From assembly GCA_964349675.1 (NCBI GenBank), contig CAYGHD010000016.1:1-11915 (forward strand): a stretch of 11,915 nucleotides of DNA, given 5' to 3'. Both the position numbers and the translations under genes were made by a program. Of the stretch, positions 1 through 4,876 are shown piece by piece. Positions within the stretch are counted from its first letter, which is position 1. Each line of letters begins with the position of its first letter. The stretch comes from GWA1-54-10 sp964349675. GTDB taxonomy: Bacteria; Patescibacteriota; Minisyncoccia; Phycocordibacterales; SBAW01. Below the pieces are notes generated by a model. That model was not told the origin of the DNA and ran no database searches. It saw only the letters and a list, made by a program, of their open reading frames with translations.

Positions 1-449
1 GTTTTATACTTATCTATTTTTATATTGATGTTTTTCTGTAAATCTTTCATTGTTTCAGTAAAAAAAATATCTATACCGAAATTGCCGTCGAGAGAATAGA
101 TGTAAAAATCAATTCGATTTTTTGAATCGTCAAATATTCTTTCTGTATGCACAAACACTTCACCAAATTTTTCTCTTAGTATTTTTTCAAGCGCCAACTC
201 TGCGTCTCTTCCCCTAACACCTGTACGAGTTGCGATTTTACTTCGAAACGAACCTTTACCAAAATGAGTGTCTTCATATCCCAACACCTTTCTCAATTGC
301 TCAAGACCTCCAAATTTTCTCTGAATTTGTCGCGAAGAGGGTAAATAGTCGAGTTTATCTATTTCTGGTGCAAGCGGCAGACGACCATGTTCATTTCGAA
401 ACGTTTCAAACCCTTTCTTTATTTGTTCTACAGACCATTGAAGTTTCAT
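1..449 (-). CDS. Partial gene: homing-endonuclease-associated repeat plus nuclease-like domain
   Basis: An open frame runs from an ATG at 447-449 off the left edge (149 codons seen, no stop). Residues 5-58 have the pattern of the homing-endonuclease-associated repeat: W5, the GF-x-x-F stretch at 13-17, HGRLP at 21-25, LPSSR at 36-40, FGG at 46-48 and the end LRKVLGY at 52-58. Residues 82-149 follow with a charged helix (ELALEKILREKFGE), then a strand pair with D114 and D127 (RIDFYIY, GIDIFF) and a lysine-rich helix. This order recalls PD-(D/E)XK nuclease folds, but the usual ExK is not clear, so that part is inference. It lies 64 bp after the DUF91 gene on the same strand. A TATAAT box 7 nt before the ATG supports this start; no Shine-Dalgarno sequence is seen. 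A DNA-binding or nuclease role fits, but the substrate is unknown. Confidence 0.72.
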   Translation of the reverse strand, partial: MKLQWSVEQIKKGFETFRNEHGRLPLAPEIDKLDYLPSSRQIQRKFGGLEQLRKVLGYEDTHFGKGSFRSKIATRTGVRGRDAELALEKILREKFGEVFVHTERIFDDSKNRIDFYIYSLDGNFGIDIFFTETMKDLQKNINIKIDKYK

Positions 450-456
450 ATACTCA

Positions 457-462
457 ATTATA
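457..462 (-). promoter_or_regulatory. -10 box (TATAAT) for the partial gene at 1-449
   Basis: A perfect TATAAT reads on the minus strand 7 nt before the ATG. No good -35 box is found at 16-18 bp. If used, the transcript would begin at or next to the start codon. Confidence 0.4.
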
Positions 463-481
463 TCGCCAGACAAAGAAAAAG

Positions 482-501
482 GGGGTCAGCCACCATTTAC
501 C
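482..501 (+). repeat. GGGGTCAGCC direct repeat, left copy
   Basis: This 20-bp stretch (GGGGTCAGCC then ACCATTTACC) recurs at 1538-1560 in the same orientation with a three-base length difference (GGGGTCAGCC, then AACATAATTTACC). Both copies follow an A-rich run. The pair brackets the DUF91 nuclease gene and its upstream terminator. It may mark the ends of a mobile or recombining segment; no transposase is visible. Confidence 0.5.
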
Positions 502-513
502 TTGAGTAGGACA

Positions 514-1425
514 CTACCGATTGAACTCGTAGCTTTGATTCACGAGACGCATGACGTCATCAACATCACTTGCATTTTCAAAACGCATTTCATAGTCACC
601 GTTTCCCCAGTGACCGATCTTCTTTGGCTTCGTAAGATCGCGGGCAATTCCTTTTAGATCTTCAAGTTTCCCACTTGGAACATTGAGAAATATCTTTAGG
701 GAATCTTTCATGATGACGACATCGACAAAGTTTGTGGTGAGTTTGTAGGCGATGTATTTGGCCTTTGGCTCTTCAATAATCTCTTCATCGAGAGCTGTAA
801 TTCTTTCTTTTAATAGTTCAAATAGCTCTTTAGACTTCTTCGTGGCCGATGATAGGTGATCTTCAATGGAGTATTGGATTTTCTCTCTAAATGGCTTTGT
901 CTCAGCTTGCCCATTCTTTTCAAAAATCTCAGAAGTTGAAATCTTCACCTTTGGCTGTGAAGCACGTTCCAACAACAGGACATCATTGTCATACATTTGG
1001 TAGCGGTATAGCTCAACATTGATCGGTAACAAATCAACGGTGTCGAGATCGAATTTGTTATAACTTTCCGCGATGCATACCACTCGTGGTGATTTCCAAT
1101 CAATCTCTGTCTCGCCATCCTCTTGATGAACAAGTGCCTCAAACTTTTCTTTGTGGTCTAAGAGCCAACGGAGATATGAAAGACCTTGATTAATGACACT
1201 GTCATTTTGCCCCCGTTTATATTCGATTATCACGGGTGATCCATTATTATCAATCCCTAGGGTATCGATCCTTCCGCCAAAACTGGTTGAGTATTCTGAA
1301 GCTAAGAATTTGATATCCAAAATGGCATCAAGATTCTTCTCGAACAACTTTTGGATGTCGCGTTCAAGACCAACCTTCACAGGAAGTATCTTCTGGGCGG
1401 CCTGACTTTTTACGGAGAAAAGCAT
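514..1425 (-). CDS. DUF91/NucS-like PD-(D/E)XK protein with DUF5655-type C-terminus
   Basis: The 303-residue protein has two parts. Residues 15-90 match the NucS C-terminal/DUF91 nuclease core: E21 in the first helix (GLERDIQKLFEKNL), the acidic strand GRIDTLGID with D54, the E68-x-K70 strand (IIEYKRG) and the following NQGLSYLRWL helix with Q80. These are the usual metal-binding and catalytic positions of PD-(D/E)XK enzymes. Residues about 195-300 resemble DUF5655 (LFELLKERITALD, then KLTTNFVDVVI, then IGHWGNGDYEMRF). The two domains are known to occur together in bacterial proteins of unproved function, sometimes called predicted transport proteins; no membrane segment is present here. A nuclease or DNA-damage/defence role is inferred from the intact core. 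The ATG start gives the full N-terminal helix; a TATTCT box lies 13 nt upstream. The gene lies in the accessory region between the two GGGGTCAGCC repeats. Confidence 0.82.
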   Translation of the reverse strand: MLFSVKSQAAQKILPVKVGLERDIQKLFEKNLDAILDIKFLASEYSTSFGGRIDTLGIDNNGSPVIIEYKRGQNDSVINQGLSYLRWLLDHKEKFEALVHQEDGETEIDWKSPRVVCIAESYNKFDLDTVDLLPINVELYRYQMYDNDVLLLERASQPKVKISTSEIFEKNGQAETKPFREKIQYSIEDHLSSATKKSKELFELLKERITALDEEIIEEPKAKYIAYKLTTNFVDVVIMKDSLKIFLNVPSGKLEDLKGIARDLTKPKKIGHWGNGDYEMRFENASDVDDVMRLVNQSYEFNR

Positions 1426-1458
1426 ATCGGTTACTTCAAGAATATCACCGCGACAAAC

Positions 1459-1488
1459 AAAAAACCACCCAAGGTCGGATGGTTTTTT
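1459..1488 (-). terminator. Intrinsic terminator between zinc-ribbon and DUF91 genes
   Basis: A 7-bp stem (ACCATCC with GGGTGGT, one U-G wobble on the minus strand) around a 6-nt loop is flanked by A6 and T6. It can end minus-strand transcription from the zinc-ribbon gene before the DUF91 gene. It works less well on the plus strand, where the wobble becomes an A-C mismatch. Confidence 0.7.
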
Positions 1489-1537
1489 GTTCTGGATACT
1501 GCACTCAGCAGGTATGCAATGACGGAATAGGGAAAAT

Positions 1538-1560
1538 GGGGTCAGCCAACATAATTTACC
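1538..1560 (+). repeat. GGGGTCAGCC direct repeat, right copy
   Basis: Second copy of the repeat at 482-501. It ends 3 bp before the most distal copy of the tRNA-Gln 3' end (1564-1578), so the two repeat systems abut. Confidence 0.5.
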
Positions 1561-1563
1561 AAT

Positions 1564-1612
1564 CTGGGATACAGGGATATTCGATCAGGCGTTCCGGCTT
1601 TCGAATCTCTCA
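1564..1612 (-). repeat. tRNA-Gln 3'-end copy C with adjoining TCAGGCGTTCC/TTCGAAT motif
   Basis: Positions 1564-1578 repeat the last 15 bases of the tRNA-Gln gene and its discriminator (minus strand ATCCCTGTATCCCAG). The match goes on into the T-loop sequence after a 2-bp insertion (TTCG at 1580-1583). Directly next to it, 1579-1595 matches 2026-2042 at 16 of 17 bases, and 1590-1612 matches 2163-2185 at 19 of 23. The block fills the whole space between the zinc-ribbon stop codon and the tRNA tag. There is no terminator copy behind it. Confidence 0.75.
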
Positions 1613-1954
1613 CTAGTCCTTCTGGAAGAATTTGCTTGCATTCTTTGCTGAAATAGTTTCTTTCACCACTGAGTCGACATAGAGTCGTATCGCGGGGCGG
1701 TCCTCCTTTTTGTACTGTATTTTTGTACCAATAATTCTCTCGCATGCAGGGCACGACGCTGATACTCTTTGTTGTATCTTCGATACATGCAGACGGTCTA
1801 TATACATGCGCCGTAAATGACCCGGCCCGTCTTTCTGATACACACCGAGAAATCCTCCGCAACCTTCACATGTAATTTTCAGCAGTCGAGAGTGCCCTCC
1901 ACGCGCCGCCTGATATTTGTCTTTTTTAAAAGTGATTGTTTTTCTGGTTGCCAT
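1613..1954 (-). CDS. Small double-CxxC zinc-ribbon protein
   Basis: The 113-residue protein has a basic N-terminus (MATRKTITFKKDKYQAARGG), then CEGC (residues 29-32), the well-formed stretch YQKDGPGHLRRMYIDRL, then CPAC at about 68-71, and a C-terminal part with EDRPAIRL. The four cysteines fit a zinc ribbon. I recognise the pattern as a small conserved protein but know no function; nucleic-acid binding is an inference from the charge and the zinc knuckles. The ATG is directly preceded by the second copy of the tRNA terminator, and the stop codon is directly followed by repeat block C. The gene is therefore framed on both sides by tRNA-Gln-derived repeats, like the cargo of a cassette. It has no clear promoter of its own apart from a weak TAAAAA about 12 nt upstream; read-through from tRNA-Gln is possible. 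Confidence 0.72.
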   Translation of the reverse strand: MATRKTITFKKDKYQAARGGHSRLLKITCEGCGGFLGVYQKDGPGHLRRMYIDRLHVSKIQQRVSASCPACERIIGTKIQYKKEDRPAIRLYVDSVVKETISAKNASKFFQKD

Positions 1955-1958
1955 ATAC

Positions 1959-2018
1959 GGAGCTCATTTTTAAACCCCAAGGCGGCGTCAAAAATTTGTT
2001 AGCTGGGATACAGGGATT
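1959..2018 (-). repeat. 60-bp direct repeat, copy A: tRNA-Gln 3' end plus terminator
   Basis: Matches 2192-2251 at 53 of 60 positions without gaps. It contains the last 17 bases of the tRNA gene with the discriminator (2001-2018 region) and the flanking terminator hairpin (1966-1995). Four of the seven differences fall in or next to the loop. The hairpin has one G-G mismatch on the minus strand, so it is weaker than the original. Confidence 0.85.
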
Positions 2019-2025
2019 GGTAATG

Positions 2026-2042
2026 ATTCGGTCAGGCGTTCC
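2026..2042 (-). repeat. ATTCGGTCAGGCGTTCC motif, second copy
   Basis: It matches 1579-1595 at 16 of 17 bases and sits in the same position, on the gene-proximal side of a tRNA-Gln 3'-end copy. It appears to be a fixed part of each unit. Confidence 0.55.
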
Positions 2043-2157
2043 TTTGCTGTCGTCACAGCAAAGGCCGCACGACCCTGCCTCACTCCCAAGCGTGCTCGCT
2101 TGGGGCCCGCACCACTACGAGTACTTCCATTTTCTAAAGAGCACTCTCTAAGAAAAT
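2041..2157. repeat. Cluster of three strong inverted repeats
   Basis: Three hairpins follow each other. The first is a perfect 10-bp stem with a 4-nt loop (2041-2050 with 2055-2064). The second is a perfect 8-bp stem with a 4-nt loop (2085-2092 with 2097-2104). The third has 7 bp, a small internal loop and 4 bp more (2129-2141 with 2146-2157). After the first two stems a similar GGC(C)CGCAC sequence occurs (about 2063 and 2104). No credible gene overlaps it. It could be a palindromic mobile element of the REP/MITE kind, a recombination site that acts as single-stranded DNA, or a structured RNA; the sequence alone does not decide. Confidence 0.6.
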
Positions 2158-2162
2158 TAGGT

Positions 2163-2185
2163 CGCTCCGTCCTTCGAATCCCTCA
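2163..2185 (-). repeat. TTCGAAT-containing motif, second copy
   Basis: It matches 1590-1612 at 19 of 23 bases. In block C this motif joins directly to the TCAGGCGTTCC motif; here the hairpin cluster separates them. The TTCGAATCCC core resembles a tRNA T-arm. Confidence 0.5.
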
Positions 2186-2191
2186 ATACAC

Positions 2192-2251
2192 GAAGCTAAT
2201 TTTTAAACGCCAGAGTGGCGTCAAAAATTTGCTAGCTGGGATACAGGGATT
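2192..2251 (-). repeat. 60-bp direct repeat, copy B: genuine tRNA-Gln 3' end plus terminator
   Basis: This copy overlaps the intact tRNA gene and its terminator. Compare copy A at 1959-2018. Confidence 0.85.
2198..2229 (-). terminator. Terminator of tRNA-Gln
   Basis: Six bases after the tRNA, the minus strand forms a long hairpin: a 7-bp A/T stem (AATTTTT with AAAAATT), a small internal loop, and a perfect 6-bp stem ACGCCA/TGGCGT with a CTC loop. The A/T part can serve as the T-run on either strand. Confidence 0.75.
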
Positions 2252-2306
2252 CGAACCCCGATTAAAGGCTTCAAAGGCCTCTGTCCTACCATTAGACGAT
2301 ATCCCA
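2236..2306 (-). tRNA. tRNA-Gln (UUG)
   Basis: The minus strand folds into a full cloverleaf of 71 nt. The acceptor stem is TGGGATA/TATCCCA with discriminator G, the D-arm is GTC/GAC, the anticodon stem is GAGGC/GCCTT around loop CTTTGAA, the variable loop has 4 nt, and the T-arm is CGGGG/CCCTG around TTCGAAT. The anticodon is TTG, which reads CAA/CAG. A U1-A72 pair and discriminator G are known identity elements of bacterial tRNA-Gln. CCA is not encoded (CTA follows), so a CCA-adding enzyme is needed. A promoter lies about 24 nt upstream and a terminator hairpin 6 nt downstream. Its 3' end is copied at two more places to the left. Confidence 0.95.
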
Positions 2307-2336
2307 ATATTTGCCGAACCGCGCAATAACTCCTTG

Positions 2337-2365
2337 AGGATAGCAAAAAATACGGATTTTGCGAA
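2337..2365 (-). promoter_or_regulatory. Probable promoter of tRNA-Gln
   Basis: On the minus strand, -35 TTCGCA (2360-2365), a 17-bp spacer and extended -10 TGC-TATCCT (2337-2342) place the start near 2330, giving a leader of about 24 nt before the tRNA. Confidence 0.45.
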
Positions 2366-2391
2366 TACTCCACCAGCGCTGTAAAGTCCGC

Positions 2392-2397
2392 TATACT
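2392..2397 (+). promoter_or_regulatory. -10 box TATACT, 7 nt before the ATG at 2405
   Basis: TATACT lies 7 nt before the start codon and has no recognisable -35 box. It predicts a leaderless or almost leaderless mRNA. Confidence 0.55.
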
Positions 2398-2404
2398 GCA
2401 ATAG

Positions 2405-2968
2405 ATGAAAGAGACTATCGCCATTGTCGCCGCGCTGCTGGCCATTGTGGGCAACCTCCCCTACCTTATCGACACTTTTCGCGGGCGCGTACAACCACAC
2501 CCCTACACCTGGCTCGTGTGGTCGATTGTGTCGGGCATTGTCTTTTTTGGCCAAGTCGCTAAAGGTGCTGGGGTGGGCGCCATACCCACCGCTGCAGCCG
2601 AGATATTTACCATCATCATATTTTTGTACTCACTTAAATTTGGGTTTAAGCACATCACCAAAACCGACACTTATTTTCTTATTGCGGCACTGCTCGGGAT
2701 CATCCCGTGGATTTTAACAAACGACCCCACCATATCCGTCATCATCGCGGTCAGCATCGACTTGGTTGCCTTCATCCCAACGCTACGCAAAACGTGGAAG
2801 AAGCCCGAGACCGAGGCGCCGTTGTTGTATGGGATGAACGTGCTGCGCCACATCCTGATGCTCTTTTCGCTCCAGGCATACAACATTGCCACCACCCTGC
2901 ACTCAGTGGTGATGATTGTGGTCAACAGCGCCATGACGCTGATTATCCTCCTGCGGAGGCGGAAGTAG
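2405..2968 (+). CDS. Seven-TM PQ-loop/SWEET-like membrane protein
   Basis: The 187-residue protein is strongly hydrophobic, with about seven membrane helices (roughly 4-22, 36-52, 61-79, 89-105, 109-126, 143-159, 163-184) and a basic C-terminus (LRRRK). The first and fifth helices end in similar stretches: GNLPYLIDTFRG (16-27) and DLVAFIPTLRKTW (119-131). Each is followed by a short charged loop with prolines and a new helix. This 3+1+3 plan with a repeated proline motif is the plan of PQ-loop/SWEET transporters, so solute transport across the cytoplasmic membrane is a reasonable but unproved guess. The start is set by a TATACT box 7 nt upstream. It converges on the DoxX-like gene with only 3 bp between the stop codons, and no strong terminator separates them. 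Confidence 0.75.
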   Translation: MKETIAIVAALLAIVGNLPYLIDTFRGRVQPHPYTWLVWSIVSGIVFFGQVAKGAGVGAIPTAAAEIFTIIIFLYSLKFGFKHITKTDTYFLIAALLGIIPWILTNDPTISVIIAVSIDLVAFIPTLRKTWKKPETEAPLLYGMNVLRHILMLFSLQAYNIATTLHSVVMIVVNSAMTLIILLRRRK

Positions 2969-2971
2969 TTT

Positions 2972-3322
2972 TTATTTTTTGCCCAGCAACGCAAGCGCGA
3001 GTGTTGCAAACATGAGCCCTGCGTCGCGCACCCCGATGGCCGTCAGCCCGATGTCACAGACGATAATAAACAAGTGGAGCGCCAGCAGGTAGGCCACGGG
3101 TGTGGTGAGCACGCCAAACGCAAGGAGCCCGCCAAGCACCACTTCAAACAAACCGTTGCCCAGCACAATCATCGCAGGCGGCAAGTGAAAGAGCGTTACC
3201 GCCCACTCGGGCACCCACGCAACCCAACTGATTGAGTCGATGAGTTGCGAAAATCCAAACCACAAAAACATAGATGCGAGCCCAAGCCGCAGCACCAAGA
3301 CACCTGTTTGTTCTTGATTCAT
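2972..3322 (-). CDS. DoxX-like four-helix membrane protein
   Basis: This is a 116-residue protein with about four membrane helices (roughly 8-25, 50-70, 72-92, 100-113). The N-terminal LRLGLASMFLWFGFSQL and the C-terminal pattern DIGLTAIGVRDAGLM agree with the DoxX/DoxD-like family, whose members occur with electron-transfer or thiosulfate/thiol redox proteins; the exact role of this small form is unknown. The ATG lies 6 bp after the stop of the cytochrome b5-like gene, so the two genes are most likely one transcript. This pairs an exported heme protein with a redox-associated membrane protein. No separate promoter is evident. Confidence 0.75.
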   Translation of the reverse strand: MNQEQTGVLVLRLGLASMFLWFGFSQLIDSISWVAWVPEWAVTLFHLPPAMIVLGNGLFEVVLGGLLAFGVLTTPVAYLLALHLFIIVCDIGLTAIGVRDAGLMFATLALALLGKK

Positions 3323-3328
3323 AAATAC

Positions 3329-3742
3329 TTATTGCACGAGCGTGCCAATTTTAAACCCAGCCAACACCGTTGCCTGTTTTGCCCCACCGCTATGTTTGCC
3401 GTTAAACAATGCTGAGCCATCGACGCCGCAGATTTTCAAAATAGCCTCTTCACCTCCTGGATGGTTAGGGACCCAACTGGTCAGGTCGTAGACCGAGCCG
3501 TTGATAGTAGACCAGCAGCTTGTGCGGGTGTTATGTGTTGCGACCGTGGCAAGAGTAATGCCTCCTGGTTGTGTGGTTGGTGCAGGAGTCTGTGCACTGG
3601 TTGTGGCAAGCGGAGCCGTAGCAACCGGGTCTTTGTCGATTATGGTACTTGCTGTTTCAGCATTTTTTTGCCAATAGACAAACCCACCAATGCCCACAAC
3701 GAGTAATGCGCCGATACCAATGGTACGTATAGTGTTATGCAT
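3329..3742 (-). CDS. Membrane-anchored extracytoplasmic cytochrome b5-like heme-binding protein
   Basis: The 137-residue protein has a short N-terminus, one hydrophobic helix (about 6-23, signal anchor), a Thr/Pro/Ala-rich linker (about 30-62) and a cytochrome b5-like domain (about 65-135). The heme-ligand motif HPGG is at 94-97 (H94), and the second axial histidine is probably H117 in FNGKHSGG. NGSVYDLTSWVPNHPGG is the classic core. C76 and C105 could form a disulfide outside the cell, as in other exported members. It would bind heme b and carry electrons at the outer face of the membrane, or bind a small hydrophobic ligand; partners are unknown. TATACT lies 8 nt before the ATG, and the intervening GGAGGGAT looks like a Shine-Dalgarno site. 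Downstream, 6 bp away, is the DoxX-like gene. Confidence 0.88.
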   Translation of the reverse strand: MHNTIRTIGIGALLVVGIGGFVYWQKNAETASTIIDKDPVATAPLATTSAQTPAPTTQPGGITLATVATHNTRTSCWSTINGSVYDLTSWVPNHPGGEEAILKICGVDGSALFNGKHSGGAKQATVLAGFKIGTLVQ

Positions 3743-3750
3743 ATCCCTCC

Positions 3751-3756
3751 AGTATA
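3751..3756 (-). promoter_or_regulatory. -10 box TATACT before the cytochrome b5-like gene
   Basis: TATACT lies 8 nt before the ATG, just downstream of the dnaX stop. GGAGG lies between box and ATG, so it would be transcribed only if the RNA starts unusually close to the -10 box or if the mRNA comes from dnaX. Confidence 0.5.
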
Positions 3757-3765
3757 CACCAGCGT

Positions 3766-4821
3766 CTATTTTGCAAAAATCCTGTACAGCGCAAGCTCGA
3801 GTGGCACTGCAGGGATGGGCGCGCGAGCAGTCTCAAGCAGTGCGGTGATGCACTCGGACAAAAACTGAGCATTAATTGCCGCTCCTTGTGTGCCAGCCAA
3901 AGCCAAGAGCGCAGTTGTCTCTTGCTCGCCCCATTGCGCTTCTATATTTTTTTTGAGCTCCGGCGCAAAGCGCAGCAACAGTATGCCGCGCACCTTTGCA
4001 AGGAGCAGCGTGACAAATACTTTGGGCTCCACCCCGCCCTGCAACGCTTTGTGGAATATCTCTATCGCTTTTGCCATATTTTTTTCGGCAACTGCTTCTA
4101 AAAACTGGTTGATGACAAGCGCTTGCGGCGCGCCCACCACCAGCGACACCTCTGCTTCAGACAACGTTTTGTCCGTTGATACAGTCAACACTTTTTGCAA
4201 AATACCCAGCGTGTCGCGGAAGGACCCATCCCCCATCAAGGCAATAAGCTCGGCACCACCCGGCGACAAGGTGCTGCCCTCTTTTTTTGCAACATCGAGG
4301 ACTAATTTTTTAAGCGTCTCGTGAGATGGTTTTTTAAAACGGAAGGTCTGGCAGCGCGAGATGATAGTGTCGGGCACACGGTCAAGCTCGGTCGTTGCTA
4401 AAATAAACACTACATGTGATGGCGGCTCTTCAATTGTTTTCAGTAGCGCCTGCCACGCCTGCGGCGTAAGCGCGTGTGCTTCGTCTATTATGTAAAACTT
4501 GTAGGTTGACTCAAACGGCAGTGACGCGGTGCTGTCGCGCAACTCGCGCACCTCGTCGATGCCACGGTTACTTGCTGCATCCATCTCGTAAATGTCGCGC
4601 TCGGCGGTGCCAACCGCACGCGCCAAAGCACGTGCCATCGACGTTTTACCTGTCCCGCGGCCACCTGCAAACAAATAGGCGTGCGCTATTTTTTTCTGAG
4701 CAACAGCCGCTTCCAGCACTCTGACTATTTGGTCTTGGTCGCGGAAGTCGTCAAAATTGCCTGGGCGGTATTTGCGATACAGCGCCATAGGCGCCCGCTC
4801 GTGTGACTCTGTTTTTGCCAT
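3766..4821 (-). CDS. dnaX: DNA polymerase III clamp-loader subunit DnaX (gamma-like, zinc-less)
   Basis: This is the ATPase of the clamp loader that places the beta clamp on primed DNA. It has 351 residues from the ATG at 4819-4821. Visible are the N-terminal MALYRKYRPGNFDDF, Walker A GGRGTGKTS (53-61), EMDAASNRGIDEVRELR (79-95), Walker B with DEAH (113-116), TTELDRVPDTI, and the SRC arginine-finger motif (155-157). The collar domain fills the C-terminal third. Only domains I-III are present; the tau extension is absent. The four-cysteine zinc module normally between Walker A and the DAASNRG motif is missing: only about eight residues link ARAV to EMDAASN. The start is chosen because TATACT lies 6 nt before this ATG; M12 (MALYRKYRP) is an alternative. 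It is preceded by two small membrane-protein genes on the same strand. Confidence 0.93.
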   Translation of the reverse strand: MAKTESHERAPMALYRKYRPGNFDDFRDQDQIVRVLEAAVAQKKIAHAYLFAGGRGTGKTSMARALARAVGTAERDIYEMDAASNRGIDEVRELRDSTASLPFESTYKFYIIDEAHALTPQAWQALLKTIEEPPSHVVFILATTELDRVPDTIISRCQTFRFKKPSHETLKKLVLDVAKKEGSTLSPGGAELIALMGDGSFRDTLGILQKVLTVSTDKTLSEAEVSLVVGAPQALVINQFLEAVAEKNMAKAIEIFHKALQGGVEPKVFVTLLLAKVRGILLLRFAPELKKNIEAQWGEQETTALLALAGTQGAAINAQFLSECITALLETARAPIPAVPLELALYRIFAK

Positions 4822-4827
4822 AGCATC

Positions 4828-4833
4828 AGTATA
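4828..4833 (-). promoter_or_regulatory. -10 box TATACT, 6 nt before dnaX
   Basis: The sequence from the box to the ATG is TATACTGATGCT-ATG. The same 12 bases precede the gene at 5297-5608. No -35 box is visible. Confidence 0.55.
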
Positions 4834-4876
4834 CCCGGCTTCTACGGCAGGATACAGCGGCAACCCGTGGCAATGA

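Noticed and set aside
230..505. Plus-strand 91-codon open frame
   Set aside because: It lies opposite the open minus-strand frame (1-449) whose protein has clear family motifs; the plus-strand product looks like nothing.
516..540. T-arm-like sequence (GAGTTCAATC on the minus strand) next to the left GGGGTCAGCC repeat
   Set aside because: It encodes the last residues of the DUF91 protein and no cloverleaf can be folded around it.
1542..1862. Minus-strand 106-codon open frame
   Set aside because: It overlaps the zinc-ribbon gene in another frame and runs through the repeat block; its product has no coherent motifs.
2100..2384. Plus-strand 94-codon open frame
   Set aside because: It runs through the hairpins, the repeat and the antisense of the tRNA, so it is non-coding.
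2948..2980. Possible terminator after the gene at 2405 (CCTCC-TGC-GGAGG followed by a T-run)
   Set aside because: The stem is only 5 bp and 8-9 nt separate it from the T-run; it also lies within coding sequence of both convergent genes.
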